64,000 bases of DNA from Bacteroides propionicifaciens DSM 19291 = JCM 14649 (lineage in GTDB: Bacteria; Bacteroidota; Bacteroidia; Bacteroidales; Bacteroidaceae): contig NZ_AQWS01000004.1 in assembly GCF_000375405.1 (NCBI RefSeq), positions 45,533-109,532 of the forward strand, in the 5' to 3' direction. Made by a program: the position numbers and the translations under genes. Below, piece after piece: positions 44,460 to 54,957 of this stretch (position 1 is its first letter; each line of letters begins with the position of its first letter). The notes under the pieces were generated by a model. The model did not search any database, was not told the DNA's origin, and was given only the letters and a program-made list of their open reading frames with translations.

Positions 44460-45464
44460 ATGGTAACAGAGAAAGAACAAAAAAGTAATATCCTAATTGC
44501 ACTCCTGGCATTAGTTAGCATTATTGCTATCGTAATTATTGTAGGTTTCTTCATGCTTAAAACGGGTCCCGAGATTATCGAAGGGCAAGCAGAAGTAACA
44601 GAATATAGGGTTTCGAGTAAGGTTCCTGGCAGAATCCTTGAGTTTAGAGTAACTGAAGGTCAGAAGGTTCAAGTAGGTGATACACTAGCTATTCTGGAAG
44701 CACCCGATGTTTATGCTAAGCTTGAACAAGCTAAGGCAGCAACAGCTGCAGCCGAAGCTCAAAATATAAAAGTAATGATGGGAGCTCGTAAAGAGGTTAT
44801 TCAATCGGCCTTTGAGATGCTACAAAAAGCTAAGGCGGGCAAAGAGGTTATGGATAAAACCTATACACGTGTCAAGAACTTGCACGAGAAAGGTGTACTC
44901 CCCACTCAAAAACTTGACGAGGCTGAAGCTCAGTATCACGCAGCTTTGGCTACCGAAAAAGCTGCTCAATCGCAATATGACATGGCTGTAAATGGGGCAC
45001 AATGGGAAGATAAAAGCTCAGCAGCCGCACTTGTTCTTCAAGCACAAGGAGCAGTAGCCGAAGTCGAATCATACGTTAACGAGACTTATCTTATTGCGCA
45101 GCTAGCAGGCGAAGTCGAAGAGATTTTCCCTCAACTTGGCGAACTCGTTGGTAGCGGTGCACCCATTATGAATGTGGCTATTATGGACGATTTATGGATA
45201 ACTTTCAATGTTCGTGAAGATCTACTTTCGGGTCTCAATATTGGTCAAGAATTCTCAGCTTTTATACCAGCTCTAGACAAAAAAGAGGTTACACTCAAAG
45301 TGACACATATGAAGGATGTTGGCACTTATGCTGCATGGAAAGCAACCAAAACAGCAGGACAATACGACTTAAAAACCTTTCAGGTTAAAACTAGACCAAC
45401 AGAGCGCATTGAGAATCTACGTGCAGGTATGAGCGTTATCAGCCTAAAAAAACAGTATGACTAA
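44460..45464 (+). CDS. HlyD-family periplasmic adaptor
   Basis: Membrane-fusion protein of 334 residues bridging the permease and TolC. N-terminal helix about 11-33 (ALLALVSIIAIVIIVGFFML). A lipoyl-like half-motif, RVSSKVPGRILEFRVTEGQKVQVGDTLAILEAPD, is split by a coiled coil (about 75-190), with the second half LAGEVEEIFPQLGELVGSGAPIM and a beta barrel after 245. It overlaps the first permease gene by 8 bases. Transported substrate unknown. Confidence 0.92.
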   Translation: MVTEKEQKSNILIALLALVSIIAIVIIVGFFMLKTGPEIIEGQAEVTEYRVSSKVPGRILEFRVTEGQKVQVGDTLAILEAPDVYAKLEQAKAATAAAEAQNIKVMMGARKEVIQSAFEMLQKAKAGKEVMDKTYTRVKNLHEKGVLPTQKLDEAEAQYHAALATEKAAQSQYDMAVNGAQWEDKSSAAALVLQAQGAVAEVESYVNETYLIAQLAGEVEEIFPQLGELVGSGAPIMNVAIMDDLWITFNVREDLLSGLNIGQEFSAFIPALDKKEVTLKVTHMKDVGTYAAWKATKTAGQYDLKTFQVKTRPTERIENLRAGMSVISLKKQYD

Positions 45465-46632
45465 GAATTATCAAATAGGATTAGGAGCCACTATCAGAAG
45501 AGAGTTTAAGCGACTTTACAGTCGCCCACTCTATCTCTTTTGCATGATTATAGCACCACTATTTTGTACATTCTTCTTCACCACACTTATGGCCGATGGA
45601 TTACCGAGTAAACTGCCCATCGGTGCTGTCGATCTAGATCACTCATCAACATCACGCAACTTGCTTAGAAACCTGGATGCATTCCAACAAGTCGATATCA
45701 TTCAGCAATTCAATTCGGTTCAAGAGGCTAAAAATGCCATGCAACGAAACGAGATTTATGGATTCTTCTATATCCCCGAAGACTTTGCGAGCAATGCACA
45801 GAGTCAGCGCCAACCTACACTTTCGTTCTATACTAACGATGCATTTTTAATTGCTGGATCACTACTATTCAAGAACATGAAGACAATGGGTGAAATGGCC
45901 TCAGGAAGTGCTACACTTTCGGTATTATTGGCCAAAGGTCTTACCAAGGAACAAGTACAAGCTGTAATTATGCCCATTTCCATTGATAGCCGCCCACTAA
46001 ACAACCCTTGGTTAAACTATTCGGTATATCTTTCAAATACCATACTTCCAGGGATATTATCGCTGATGGTACTCATGATCACGGTTTTTTCGATTGGCAG
46101 TGAGCTCAAAGAAAACTCATCTAGGCAATGGCTTCGCACAGGTAATAAATCTATTTTTACGGCATTATTAGGCAAACTTATCCCTCAGACTGTCATTTGG
46201 CTACTGGTAGGCGGCTTTATTTTAGTCTATATGTATGGTTATCTTTCGTACCCTTGTAATAGTGGAATTCTACCCATGTTTCTGGCTATGACCTGTTTGA
46301 TATTGGCTTCGCAAGGGCTAGCAATCTTTATCTATGGTGTGGCACCAATACTTAGATTGGCCTTGAGTGCAGTTTCACTTTGGGGTGTACTTTCTTTTTC
46401 GATTAGTGGATTCTCTTTTCCAATTATGGCAATGGATCCTACCTTGCAAGTAGCTACCGATTTGTTCCCACTTCGTCACTACTTTCTAATTTACGTCAAT
46501 AGTGCTCTAAACGGCTACTCGATTGGCTATGCTTGGACCAATTATGCAGCCCTACTTATCTTTATGTTACTACCATTACTGGTTTTGAGAAGGCTCAAAA
46601 AAGTACTCATCTATTTTAAACATATCGACTAA
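45457..46632 (+). CDS. ABC-2-type permease, first of two
   Basis: 391-residue membrane subunit of the YhhJ/YbhR kind. One helix near residue 25-45 (PLYLFCMIIAPLFCTFFFTTL), a large periplasmic domain (about 50-190, with IPEDFASNAQSQRQ), then five helices from about 195 onward, including LPGILSLMVLMITVFSIGSELKE. An 8-base overlap with the adaptor and a TAATG overlap with the second permease indicate coupled translation. No ATPase is encoded next to it. Confidence 0.88.
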   Translation: MTKNYQIGLGATIRREFKRLYSRPLYLFCMIIAPLFCTFFFTTLMADGLPSKLPIGAVDLDHSSTSRNLLRNLDAFQQVDIIQQFNSVQEAKNAMQRNEIYGFFYIPEDFASNAQSQRQPTLSFYTNDAFLIAGSLLFKNMKTMGEMASGSATLSVLLAKGLTKEQVQAVIMPISIDSRPLNNPWLNYSVYLSNTILPGILSLMVLMITVFSIGSELKENSSRQWLRTGNKSIFTALLGKLIPQTVIWLLVGGFILVYMYGYLSYPCNSGILPMFLAMTCLILASQGLAIFIYGVAPILRLALSAVSLWGVLSFSISGFSFPIMAMDPTLQVATDLFPLRHYFLIYVNSALNGYSIGYAWTNYAALLIFMLLPLLVLRRLKKVLIYFKHID

Positions 46633-47885
46633 TGAAGGGCATAGGATTTAGAAAGAAAATTTCTGAAGGGATATTCGACCTATTCTACATTTGGAAAGGC
46701 GAACTAAAAACTATTTTAAAAGATCAAGCAATCTTAACGTTTTTGGTCGTGCTCCCCATTATGTACCCTCTACTTTATGCTTTTATCTATACCAACGAAG
46801 TAGTAAGAGAGGTACCAGCAGTAGTTGTCGATAAGTCGAATACCCCCAACAGCCGAAAATACATTCAGCTGGTTAATGCAACCCCAGATGTAAATATCAT
46901 AGCGCATTGCACCGATATCCCCCATGCTCAAAAGGTGCTCAAAGAACGAGGAGCTTATGGTATCATCTACATACCCGAAGACTTTAACAAAAACTTATCA
47001 ACAGGTAAAACCACACAGATTACACTTTTCTGCGATATGAGTGGACTACTTTATTATAAAGCATTGGTAATGGCTAACACAGCTGTTTCCTTGGATTTTA
47101 ATAAGGATATCCGAATGAAACTATCCAAGAGTACCACGAATAGGCAAGCCGAGATTTCCGCCTCACCTATTAAGTACGAGGATGTAAAGCTATACAACCC
47201 TACTAATGGGTTTGCATCCTTCTTGATTCCTGCGGTGCTTATTTTAATTATCCAACAAACTCTATTACTCGGAATAGGTACTGCTGCAGGGACAGCTCGA
47301 GAGAAACATCGCTTTAAAGACTTGATACCTGTCAACAAACATTACGATGGTACCTTACGCATAGTTTTCGGTAAGGGATTAGCCTACTTTATGGTTTATA
47401 TCCTACTTGCACTTTATGTGGTTTGCGTGGTTCCCAAAATATTTACACTACCTCAAATTGGTGCAGCAGGCAATCTCATTCTCTTTATTGTGCCCTACCT
47501 TGCTGCTTGTATATTCTTTGCTATGACTTGTTCGGCAGCTATTAGAAACAGGGAGACAAGTATGCTTATATTTGTTTTTACATCCATCCCACTACTATTT
47601 ATTTCGGGGATATCATGGCCTGGTGCTGCCGTACCCGAATTTTGGAAGTATGTATCTTATATTTTCCCATCAACATTTGGTATCAACGGTTATGTAAGGC
47701 TAAGCAGTATGGGAGCCAGCCTAAACGAGGTTGCTTTCGAATATAAGGCACTTTGGATACAAACGGGAGTATACTTTACGAGTACCTGCTTCGTCTATCG
47801 ACATCAGATTTTGATTGCACGCAAACACATTATTCAAGAGTATAAATCGGCTAAGCAAAGAAGAGCTACCGATAAAGAGTTATAA
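46632..47885 (+). CDS. ABC-2-type permease, second of two
   Basis: 417 residues with the same layout as its neighbour: an N-terminal helix (about 32-52, AILTFLVVLPIMYPLLYAFIY), a periplasmic domain (about 55-195, again with a YIPEDFNKNLSTGKT motif) and five or more helices (from about 200, FASFLIPAVLILIIQQTLLLG). The two permeases probably form a heterodimer. The C-terminal tail is basic. It ends the exporter operon just before a strong terminator. Confidence 0.88.
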   Translation: MKGIGFRKKISEGIFDLFYIWKGELKTILKDQAILTFLVVLPIMYPLLYAFIYTNEVVREVPAVVVDKSNTPNSRKYIQLVNATPDVNIIAHCTDIPHAQKVLKERGAYGIIYIPEDFNKNLSTGKTTQITLFCDMSGLLYYKALVMANTAVSLDFNKDIRMKLSKSTTNRQAEISASPIKYEDVKLYNPTNGFASFLIPAVLILIIQQTLLLGIGTAAGTAREKHRFKDLIPVNKHYDGTLRIVFGKGLAYFMVYILLALYVVCVVPKIFTLPQIGAAGNLILFIVPYLAACIFFAMTCSAAIRNRETSMLIFVFTSIPLLFISGISWPGAAVPEFWKYVSYIFPSTFGINGYVRLSSMGASLNEVAFEYKALWIQTGVYFTSTCFVYRHQILIARKHIIQEYKSAKQRRATDKEL

Positions 47886-47912
47886 TAGAGAGCACACGAC
47901 TAAACATAAAAA

Positions 47913-47945
47913 AAGAGCACATTCAACGATGTTGAATGTGCTCTT
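47913..47945. terminator. Bidirectional terminator between the exporter operon and mrp
   Basis: AAGAGCACATTCAAC, loop GAT, GTTGAATGTGCTCTT: a perfect 15-base stem with A/T flanks on both sides, between two converging genes. Confidence 0.88.
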
Positions 47946-47968
47946 CTTGATTTGGGAATGTCCCTAAT

Positions 47969-49078
47969 CTATTTTGTTGTAATCTCTACAATCTTTGTTG
48001 GGTCTTGTTTGTCATTACGCTCTTGAACTTGTTGTACAACCTCTTCAGCAATGGCTTTAAAGGCTGCCCCAGTAACAGAGTCTTCGTTTAGCGCAACAGG
48101 TTCCCCCTTATCTCCACCCTCACGAATGCTTTGAACTATAGGCACTTGACCTAAAAGCTTTACACCCATTTCTTCAGCTAGTTTCTTTGCTCCGTCTTTG
48201 CCAAAGATATAATATTTATTCTCAGGAAGCTCAGCTGGAGTAAACCACGACATATTCTCAACCAATCCAAGAATAGGAACAGCCACCTTATCGTTAGTAA
48301 ACATATTGATACCCTTTCGAGCATCAGCCAATGCAACATCTTGTGGTGTACTTACCACAACAACACCCGTAAGTGCTAAGGTTTGAACAATAGTCAAGTG
48401 AATATCACTAGTTCCTGGAGGCAAGTCGATAAGTAAGTAATCTAAATCACCCCAATTGGCATCTCCAATAAGTTGTTTAAGCGCATTACTAGCCATTCCA
48501 CCTCTCCATAATGTAGCTTGATCAGGATCCACAAAGAATCCAATTGAAAGAAGCTTAACACCATATTTTTCGATAGGAGCAATAAGTTCTCTTCCGTTAA
48601 CTTCGACCATCACGGGACGTGCATCTTCTACCTGAAACATTTTGGGCATGGATGGGCCAAAAATATCAGCATCTAGTAATCCCACTTTGTAGCCTAAGTT
48701 AGCCAATGCTACAGCTAAGTTGGAAGATACTGTCGATTTACCTACCCCACCTTTACCCGATGAGATACCCACAACATTTTTCACTTGAGGCAACAACTTC
48801 CCTATTTCTGGGCGAGGGACCTGCTTACTGTTTACACTAATATTACCTACAATATCAACATCTTTGCCCACATAGGTAAGAATAGCCGCTTCAGCCGATT
48901 TAATCACCGACTTAATAAACGGATCAGTGGGTTTTTCGAAGATGATGGAGAGTGATACTTTATTCCCCTCGATTCTAATGTTATCATCAATCATCTCAGC
49001 CTCTACCAAGTTCTTTCCATTGCCAGGATAGCGAACATTGGTTAGTGCATCAAGAATTAATTTAGGATATAATGTCAT
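47969..49078 (-). CDS. mrp: Mrp/NBP35-family Fe-S carrier P-loop ATPase
   Basis: Iron-sulfur cluster scaffold or carrier of 369 residues. An N-terminal MIP18/DUF59 domain (about 1-90) is fused to the Mrp ATPase. The P-loop variant GISSGKGGVGKSTVSSNLA (deviant Walker A) lies at about 105-123, with DADIFGPSMPKMF and LIDLPPGTSDIHLT. The usual CxxC for cluster binding is not seen in the C-terminal half; the region reads VENMSWFTPAELPENKYYIF instead. This Cys-less form is common in Bacteroidetes. Last gene of the mnmA-to-mrp run. Confidence 0.92.
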   Translation of the reverse strand: MTLYPKLILDALTNVRYPGNGKNLVEAEMIDDNIRIEGNKVSLSIIFEKPTDPFIKSVIKSAEAAILTYVGKDVDIVGNISVNSKQVPRPEIGKLLPQVKNVVGISSGKGGVGKSTVSSNLAVALANLGYKVGLLDADIFGPSMPKMFQVEDARPVMVEVNGRELIAPIEKYGVKLLSIGFFVDPDQATLWRGGMASNALKQLIGDANWGDLDYLLIDLPPGTSDIHLTIVQTLALTGVVVVSTPQDVALADARKGINMFTNDKVAVPILGLVENMSWFTPAELPENKYYIFGKDGAKKLAEEMGVKLLGQVPIVQSIREGGDKGEPVALNEDSVTGAAFKAIAEEVVQQVQERNDKQDPTKIVEITTK

Positions 49079-49086
49079 AATACTAT

Positions 49087-49845
49087 TTATTTACTGGTTT
49101 GTAAACCGCTACGTTTACTTCTGTTATAACTTCTATAGCTATCTAGTTCAATTTCTACATCGGGCTCAATAAGCTCACCCAAACGAGGCAGTTGAAACTT
49201 GATATACTTTATGGTCAAACCTCGATCCAACCATTGTCTCTCATAATAGGTTTGGATACCTAGAATATCATCAACAATATCTGAGTGATAAAGATCATCA
49301 GTAACAAAAGCCACTGGAAATTTATTCTCCTCAATCATATAGTTGGTGTAGGTAAATAGAAAGTCGCTATCTGTTTTGAGATGAATCAGTCCATTGTCTT
49401 TAAGAAATTTACGGTAACGCTCCATAAAGAACGTAGAAGTTAAACGCTTTGTTGCCTTCTTCATCTGAGGGTCCGAAAAGGTTAACCATATTTCACTAAC
49501 CTCATTCTCACCAAAGAAGCGATCGATAATCTCTATATTCGTCCGTAAGAAAGCCACATTAACCATTCCTCTTTCGAGTGAATCGGTAGCACCAGTCCAC
49601 ATTCTAGAACCTTTAATATCTACACCAATGAAGTTTTTATCGGGGAACTTTTCGCCAAGACCTACAGTATATTCACCTCTCCCACAACCAAGTTCAAGGA
49701 CTATAGGGTTGTCATTCTTGAAAAACTCTTGATTCCATTTACCTTTCATCTCGAAAGGAACCTCCTCTGAGTACCTAAAAGGATATTCAAAAACATGCGG
49801 ATATGAAGCCATATCCGCAAACTTTTCTAATTTATTTTTAGCCAT
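49087..49845 (-). CDS. trmB: tRNA (guanine-N7-)-methyltransferase
   Basis: Methylates G46 of tRNAs with S-adenosylmethionine. Length is 252 residues. Motifs: [22 protein letters not shown] (SAM binding), [32 protein letters not shown] (catalytic region with Asp-Pro) and [12 protein letters not shown]. It lies 8 bases upstream of mrp and 31 bases downstream of ilvE. The N-terminal 40 residues are longer than in E. coli TrmB, as in other Bacteroidetes. Confidence 0.94.
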   Translation of the reverse strand: MAKNKLEKFADMASYPHVFEYPFRYSEEVPFEMKGKWNQEFFKNDNPIVLELGCGRGEYTVGLGEKFPDKNFIGVDIKGSRMWTGATDSLERGMVNVAFLRTNIEIIDRFFGENEVSEIWLTFSDPQMKKATKRLTSTFFMERYRKFLKDNGLIHLKTDSDFLFTYTNYMIEENKFPVAFVTDDLYHSDIVDDILGIQTYYERQWLDRGLTIKYIKFQLPRLGELIEPDVEIELDSYRSYNRSKRSGLQTSK

Positions 49846-49876
49846 TTCAATCTAAACTCTTTGTTTTAAGTCGAAG

Positions 49877-50896
49877 TTAATCAATAAAAGTGATCCAACC
49901 GTATTTATCGGCTTCGTCACCATACTGGATAGCTCGTAGCTTATTATATAGCTTAGTACTAACTGGACCAGCCTCACCATTTTTACTGATGACATAAGAT
50001 TTATTTAAGTCCAGATCGTCTACTCTTTCAACAGGACTAATAACAGCAGCTGTACCACAAGCTCCAGCCTCATCAAATGTAGCTAATTCATCCTCCAGAA
50101 CAGGACGTTCTTCAACAGTCAGACCAATTTCTCGTGCAAGTGTCATCAAGCTATTGTTTGTTATTGAAGGGAGTATTGAGTCTGATTTAGGAGTAATGTA
50201 AGAGTTTCCTCTGATTCCGAAGAAATTGGCAGGACCGCACTCATCCAAGTATTTTTTCTCTTTTGCATCTAAGAATAGAACCGCAGAGTAACCTAATGAT
50301 TTAGCATGCTCACCAGCAAGAAGAGCTGAAGCATAGTTACCACCAACTTTAAATCGACCAGTTCCTAGTGGAGCAACACGATCGTATTGACGCAGAATCG
50401 CATAAGGACTAGGTTTGAATCCCTCTTTGAAGTAAGGACCTACAGGACTAACCATTACTACAAACATAAATTCTGTACCTGGGTGTACACCAATTTGAGC
50501 ACCAGTTCCAATTAAAATTGGACGAATATATAGAGAAGCACCACTTTCGTATGGCGGAATAAAACGCTCATTAAGCTTTACTACTTTTTTAATAGCATCA
50601 ACATAACGATCAATAGGCAATTTAGCCATACAAATACCCTCACAAGAGCTTTGTAACCTTTTCGCATTTTCTTCAATACGGAAGATTCTGATACGACCAT
50701 CTTTACCTTTAAAGGCTTTCATTCCCTCAAAAGCTTCTTGACCGTAGTGAAGACAGGTAGCTGCCATGTGAATATTTAAATTCTCATCACTACTAATTTC
50801 TAATTCACCCCAACTACCATCACGATAGTTAATTCTTACATTATAGTCTGTTCGGATATATCCAAACCCTAATTTCGACCAATCTATTGACTTCAT
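49877..50896 (-). CDS. ilvE: Branched-chain amino acid aminotransferase
   Basis: PLP fold-type IV enzyme interconverting Leu/Ile/Val and their keto acids. Length is 339 residues. The PLP lysine is in GTGRFKVGGNYASALL (about residue 190), with EAFEGMKAFKGKDGRIRIF at the N-terminus and DECGPANFFGIRG, EVFGAGTAA-like ATFDEAGACGTAAVISPV near the end. It is of the larger eukaryote-like BCAT type common in Bacteroidetes. In the run mnmA to mrp; the neighbours suggest only co-transcription. Confidence 0.95.
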   Translation of the reverse strand: MKSIDWSKLGFGYIRTDYNVRINYRDGSWGELEISSDENLNIHMAATCLHYGQEAFEGMKAFKGKDGRIRIFRIEENAKRLQSSCEGICMAKLPIDRYVDAIKKVVKLNERFIPPYESGASLYIRPILIGTGAQIGVHPGTEFMFVVMVSPVGPYFKEGFKPSPYAILRQYDRVAPLGTGRFKVGGNYASALLAGEHAKSLGYSAVLFLDAKEKKYLDECGPANFFGIRGNSYITPKSDSILPSITNNSLMTLAREIGLTVEERPVLEDELATFDEAGACGTAAVISPVERVDDLDLNKSYVISKNGEAGPVSTKLYNKLRAIQYGDEADKYGWITFID

Positions 50897-50925
50897 TTTA
50901 TCTGTATTTAGTGAACGATAATATT

Positions 50926-51138
50926 TTATTCTTTCTCTGTTGTTTCTTCTTCTAACAAACTCTCTATTTCCTTATTCACAGCATCAAGTTTTCCTGAACA
51001 AAACTTGATTAATGAATTGGCTTCTTTTATATATGTAGCAAGTAAGTCGATCTCTAAATTCTGCTCTTCTATAGCAAGAATAATCTCTTCCAAACGACTA
51101 ATTGCCGTCCCATAACTTGCGGGAGACTTATGCTTCAT
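50926..51138 (-). CDS. xseB: Exodeoxyribonuclease VII small subunit
   Basis: 70-residue helical subunit. SYGTAISRLEEIILAIEEQNLEIDLL matches the XseB pattern of a helical hairpin with LEEI and the later Y/A-x-LIKFC stretch. It overlaps xseA by 11 bases, the usual arrangement, so the two subunits are made together. It stabilises the large subunit for single-strand DNA exonuclease activity. Confidence 0.92.
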   Translation of the reverse strand: MKHKSPASYGTAISRLEEIILAIEEQNLEIDLLATYIKEANSLIKFCSGKLDAVNKEIESLLEEETTEKE

Positions 51139-52387
51139 GATTCTTTATTTTATATTTAACAGTGGTAACCAGCTCTCCATCACCAAGACGAAGAACTAAT
51201 TCATCTTTCAAACTCACATTATCAACCGAAGATACAATTTTACCTTCAGAAATGACAAGTGCATATCCTTTTTTAAGGATTTCAAAGGGTGACACACTCT
51301 TTACTTGTAATGCAATTTTATCTAGGTCGTGTTTTTGTCGTGTCAAAAGAACTTGTGTGCCATGCTTCAACCTGCTACGCATACGCTCCAATCGATGACG
51401 CTCGTCTAAAAACACAGAACGAGTTATCGCTGGGATTTGAGCACAAATAGAATGGAAGCGTTGCTGTTCCGCTCGGATCACTCGCACCGAAGAACGGTTA
51501 AGTCGAATCTTTAGCTCTTTAAGCTGTCCGTAAACTGCAACCATTCTATCTATGAGAAACTCTGCCGCAGCAGTTGGTGTTTTGACTCTAGTATTGGCTA
51601 CAACGTCGAGCACAGTATCGTCTCGCTCATGCCCTATACCCGTAATTATAGGCAAAGGGTATTGAGCACATGAAGCAGCAAGCAAATAGGTATCAAACCC
51701 ACTTAAGTCTGAACTTGCACCCCCACCCCGAATAATAACAACAACATCAAAATCATCACCACGCTCAAGAATAGCGTCGAGTGCATTTAGAATTGTCTTT
51801 TCGACTTGATCACCTTGCATAATTGCAGGAAAGAGCTCGGCATAAAAAGGTATCTCCCATTTATTATTCTTTAGCTGATTACAAAAATCATCATAACCAG
51901 CTGCAGTAGCAGAAGATATGACAGCAATTCGCTGAGCTAATATAGGCATTTCCAGCTCTTTATTGAGTGTCAAGACACCTTCATTTTCAAGCTGTTTAAT
52001 GATTTTCTGCCGTTGCTGGACCATATCGCCCAACGTGTAGGTGGGATCAATATTGTGAACAGTTAAGCTATAACCATAGAGTTCATGAAAATTTACTGAC
52101 ACCTCAACCAATACTTTAAGGCCAGAGTGAAAGGTTTGCCCTGTCAGCTCTTCGAAATAAGGTTTAATGAGTCCAAACACATTAGACCAAATAATACCAC
52201 GGGCTTTGGCCAACATAGAAGAGCTTCTCTCATCCTTCTGAACAAACTCTAAGTAGCAATGACCTGTAGCATTTGTACGGACATCACTAAGCTCTGCCTG
52301 CACCCAATACGTGTCGGGTAGACAAGACTCTAAACTGCGACGCACAAGGCTATTTAACTCAACTAAAGAAATTTTATTTTCTGTCAT
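51128..52387 (-). CDS. xseA: Exodeoxyribonuclease VII large subunit
   Basis: Nuclease subunit that cuts single-stranded DNA from either end. Length is 419 residues. The N-terminal OB domain (about 1-110) has YWVQAELSDVRTNATGHCYLEFVQKD; the catalytic domain shows RIAVISSATAAGYDDF, VVIIRGGGASSDLSGFDTYLLA and GIGHERDDTVLDVVANTRVKTPTAAAEFLID (DxxxxD...R-x-TPT). A coiled coil follows (about 270-360). Its start overlaps the S8 protease gene by 14 bases. Confidence 0.96.
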   Translation of the reverse strand: MTENKISLVELNSLVRRSLESCLPDTYWVQAELSDVRTNATGHCYLEFVQKDERSSSMLAKARGIIWSNVFGLIKPYFEELTGQTFHSGLKVLVEVSVNFHELYGYSLTVHNIDPTYTLGDMVQQRQKIIKQLENEGVLTLNKELEMPILAQRIAVISSATAAGYDDFCNQLKNNKWEIPFYAELFPAIMQGDQVEKTILNALDAILERGDDFDVVVIIRGGGASSDLSGFDTYLLAASCAQYPLPIITGIGHERDDTVLDVVANTRVKTPTAAAEFLIDRMVAVYGQLKELKIRLNRSSVRVIRAEQQRFHSICAQIPAITRSVFLDERHRLERMRSRLKHGTQVLLTRQKHDLDKIALQVKSVSPFEILKKGYALVISEGKIVSSVDNVSLKDELVLRLGDGELVTTVKYKIKNHEA

Positions 52388-53765
52388 CTACCATTTTTGT
52401 TTGTTGATATGCTTGCCAAACATTGGGAATGCCAAAACCATAAATATTATCTGGATGAGCTGAGCGATCACCTACGGAGCGCAATAAATCAATAAGTTCT
52501 TTTGCCGTAAGCTCAGGTAATGCTTGCCAAAGACAAGCAACTAATCCTGTCATGATTGGAGCAGAAAAAGATGTCCCATTAGCTGTTGATATCTTACCAT
52601 CGGTACCCATCACACTAGCTTGGAGGCCCACTGCAACAACATCGGGTTTTATTCGATTATCAGCAGTATTACCAATTGAAGAGAAGGGTGCTAAAACTCC
52701 TGATGAATCAATCGCTCCAACAGTAATAATATCACGAGCATCTCCAGGTGCAGTAAGCTTTTTCCAAGAGCCCATCCCCGAATTTCCAGCGCTACAAACC
52801 AAAATCAGTCCTTTATTAGCTGTTTTGGATGCTTGTCGTGACATTAAAGCATACTCTCCATCGAGGTGATAATATTCATAATTCTTAGACTTGTCGTCAA
52901 ATTCATTATAACCTAAAGAGGTACTAATTATATCAACCCCAACGCTATCAGCAAACTCAACAGCCGCTGACCAATAATCTTGCTCAACCAGATGTTCTGA
53001 ATTATCATCTTCACTTCTGAGCAACCAAAATGAAGCTTTTGGAGCAGTTCCAACCATGTAATGAGGTTTATTCATCGCTATACAAGACAGTACTGCCAGA
53101 CCATGGCTATGCTCTGCATAGATATCGCTACAGGGGTTTACAAAATCTTTAATACCCAATACATTAATATTATTCATCCCCCCGATTTGATCCATATTAT
53201 GAAAACCAGCATCAATAACAGCAATAACCATATCTTCTCCTTTAAAGCCTTCTGCATGTAGCAAATCACCCTGACTTATGGCTATTTGATTTTTGGCTGT
53301 ACCATAATAATCCTCCTGCCAATCCATCTGGTTCATAACTGAATCACGAATTAAGGGTTGAGGATTAATATCTTTATCCGATGCCGACCATACAAGCTCT
53401 ACTCCTCTTACAAATGGTAAGTCACGGATAGTAGAAATAGCAGTAGTGTCATTGCACGAAACTGTGACAAAGTTATCCCATTTACCTGTTAAGATAATAC
53501 GTAAACCCAGTTGCTTAATCTGCTCAACATAAGTTGGAGATACAGGCAAATCGGTTTCATCAATTGATATACCTTGTTTGACGCGTCGTTCAATAGCTTT
53601 TGCTGACAAAAAGGCTTCAGGTTTATCTATTTGATAAGGCGTACCATCCTTATCAGTGAGTGATATTCTATACTTGAGTGTATCTATTTGAGCTAAAACA
53701 TTACTTGAATACCCCAGCAATAGAATTAACAGTGAAAGTAGTAGTTTATGCATTTTGTTTTTCAT
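52374..53765 (-). CDS. Exported S8-family (subtilisin-like) serine protease
   Basis: 463-residue protease with a signal peptide (about 1-25, [18 protein letters not shown]). Catalytic triad visible: Asp in [13 protein letters not shown] (about 186), His in [14 protein letters not shown] (about 223) and Ser in [19 protein letters not shown] (about 400). An N-terminal propeptide-like domain precedes it. No T9SS sorting domain is evident, so the protein is probably periplasmic or outer-membrane associated. Its start overlaps mnmA by 20 bases and its end overlaps xseA by 14, an odd placement for a protease within a nucleic-acid gene run. Confidence 0.9.
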   Translation of the reverse strand: MKNKMHKLLLSLLILLLGYSSNVLAQIDTLKYRISLTDKDGTPYQIDKPEAFLSAKAIERRVKQGISIDETDLPVSPTYVEQIKQLGLRIILTGKWDNFVTVSCNDTTAISTIRDLPFVRGVELVWSASDKDINPQPLIRDSVMNQMDWQEDYYGTAKNQIAISQGDLLHAEGFKGEDMVIAVIDAGFHNMDQIGGMNNINVLGIKDFVNPCSDIYAEHSHGLAVLSCIAMNKPHYMVGTAPKASFWLLRSEDDNSEHLVEQDYWSAAVEFADSVGVDIISTSLGYNEFDDKSKNYEYYHLDGEYALMSRQASKTANKGLILVCSAGNSGMGSWKKLTAPGDARDIITVGAIDSSGVLAPFSSIGNTADNRIKPDVVAVGLQASVMGTDGKISTANGTSFSAPIMTGLVACLWQALPELTAKELIDLLRSVGDRSAHPDNIYGFGIPNVWQAYQQTKMVDDRK

Positions 53766-54840
53766 TAAATTGTTCGACTATCCAATTAATGCCTTTTTGA
53801 GATGAAATAAAAGCTCCACCCAAAACCCGATCACTATCATAAAACACAGCAGACTGACCTGGTGTAATAGCAGATGCCTCCTCCAAGAACTGAACCAAAA
53901 CAGCACCCGATTCTAGCTTGAAAGCTTTGCAAGGGATCGGCTTACTCCGGTATCGAATTCGAACTGTAAGATTGGTATTGGTAAAGATTTCATCGCCATC
54001 AACAAGTTGCAAATCATCTAAGAGCATATAGCTGGCTTTAAGTTGATCAACATCGCCAAGCATAACCGTATTTTTATCGGCATTGATTCTTAATACATAA
54101 ACAGGCTTACCCAGAGCAATATCGAGTCCTTTACGTTGACCGATAGTATAGTAAGGTGCTCCCTTGTGGGTTCCAAGCTTTTTGCCTGCAGTATCCACAA
54201 AACAACCCTCCCCAAACTCGTTGTCAATATTTAAATCGTGCTCTTTTAGGAAATCTCTATAATCACCTTTAATAAAGCAAACCTCCATACTCTCTCCACC
54301 TTTTGCCTTATGCTTAAATCCTTTTTTGTCGAGGTAGTCACGCACCTCTTCCTTAACAAAATTACCCAAGGGGAATAAACAACGCTGAAGGGTAGTTTGC
54401 CCAAGTTTCCATAAGAAGTAAGATTGATCTTTTTTTTGATCACGACCAGCCACTAAGTAGGTGTTACCATCCCGCTCCTCTAAAAGTGAATAATGACCTG
54501 TAGCAATAAATTTACAGTTTAACTTATCAGCCCATTCTTCGAGAATTCTAAATTTAAAGAGTGGATTGCATTTCACACAAGGATTAGGAGTCCGACCTGA
54601 CTTATATTCATTAATAAAATCAGCAATAATTACGCGTTTAAAATCGGATCGCTCGTCAACAATATGGTGTTCAAGACCTAATCTATCAGCCAACTCCTTA
54701 GCCTCAGGAGGCGCTTCACCCCAAACTTGCATTGTTACTCCAACGGGAGTGTACCCTTGCTCTAGGAGCATCAAACAGACAGCCGAGCTATCTATTCCAC
54801 CACTCAATCCTACAAGAACTCTTTTATCTCTTTCCATCAT
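53746..54840 (-). CDS. mnmA: tRNA-specific 2-thiouridylase MnmA
   Basis: Introduces sulfur at position 2 of wobble uridine 34 in Lys, Glu and Gln tRNAs. Length is 364 residues. PP-loop [22 protein letters not shown] at the N-terminus, catalytic Cys in [16 protein letters not shown] (about 95-110), [17 protein letters not shown], and the second Cys in [14 protein letters not shown] (about 185). It would act on the tRNA-Lys(UUU) encoded near 60.6 kb. First gene of the run to mrp. Confidence 0.96.
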   Translation of the reverse strand: MMERDKRVLVGLSGGIDSSAVCLMLLEQGYTPVGVTMQVWGEAPPEAKELADRLGLEHHIVDERSDFKRVIIADFINEYKSGRTPNPCVKCNPLFKFRILEEWADKLNCKFIATGHYSLLEERDGNTYLVAGRDQKKDQSYFLWKLGQTTLQRCLFPLGNFVKEEVRDYLDKKGFKHKAKGGESMEVCFIKGDYRDFLKEHDLNIDNEFGEGCFVDTAGKKLGTHKGAPYYTIGQRKGLDIALGKPVYVLRINADKNTVMLGDVDQLKASYMLLDDLQLVDGDEIFTNTNLTVRIRYRSKPIPCKAFKLESGAVLVQFLEEASAITPGQSAVFYDSDRVLGGAFISSQKGINWIVEQFNEKQNA

Positions 54841-54898
54841 TCTCTACTAATAAGACCTAAAATACAAATATAAACCATTATTACTAACACACACACAA

Positions 54899-54929
54899 TA
54901 AAAAAGAGCCTTAAGTACAACTTAGGCTC
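54899..54929 (-). terminator. Terminator downstream of ispF
   Basis: GAGCC-T-TAAGT, loop ACA, ACTTA-GGCTC with one bulge; on the minus strand it ends with a run of U. Confidence 0.7.
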
Positions 54930-54957
54930 CTGAAATATATGTGCACAAGGTTGCCTC

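Noticed and set aside
52552..52869. 105-codon plus-strand frame
   Set aside because: Antisense to the catalytic domain of the S8 protease, whose triad is intact.
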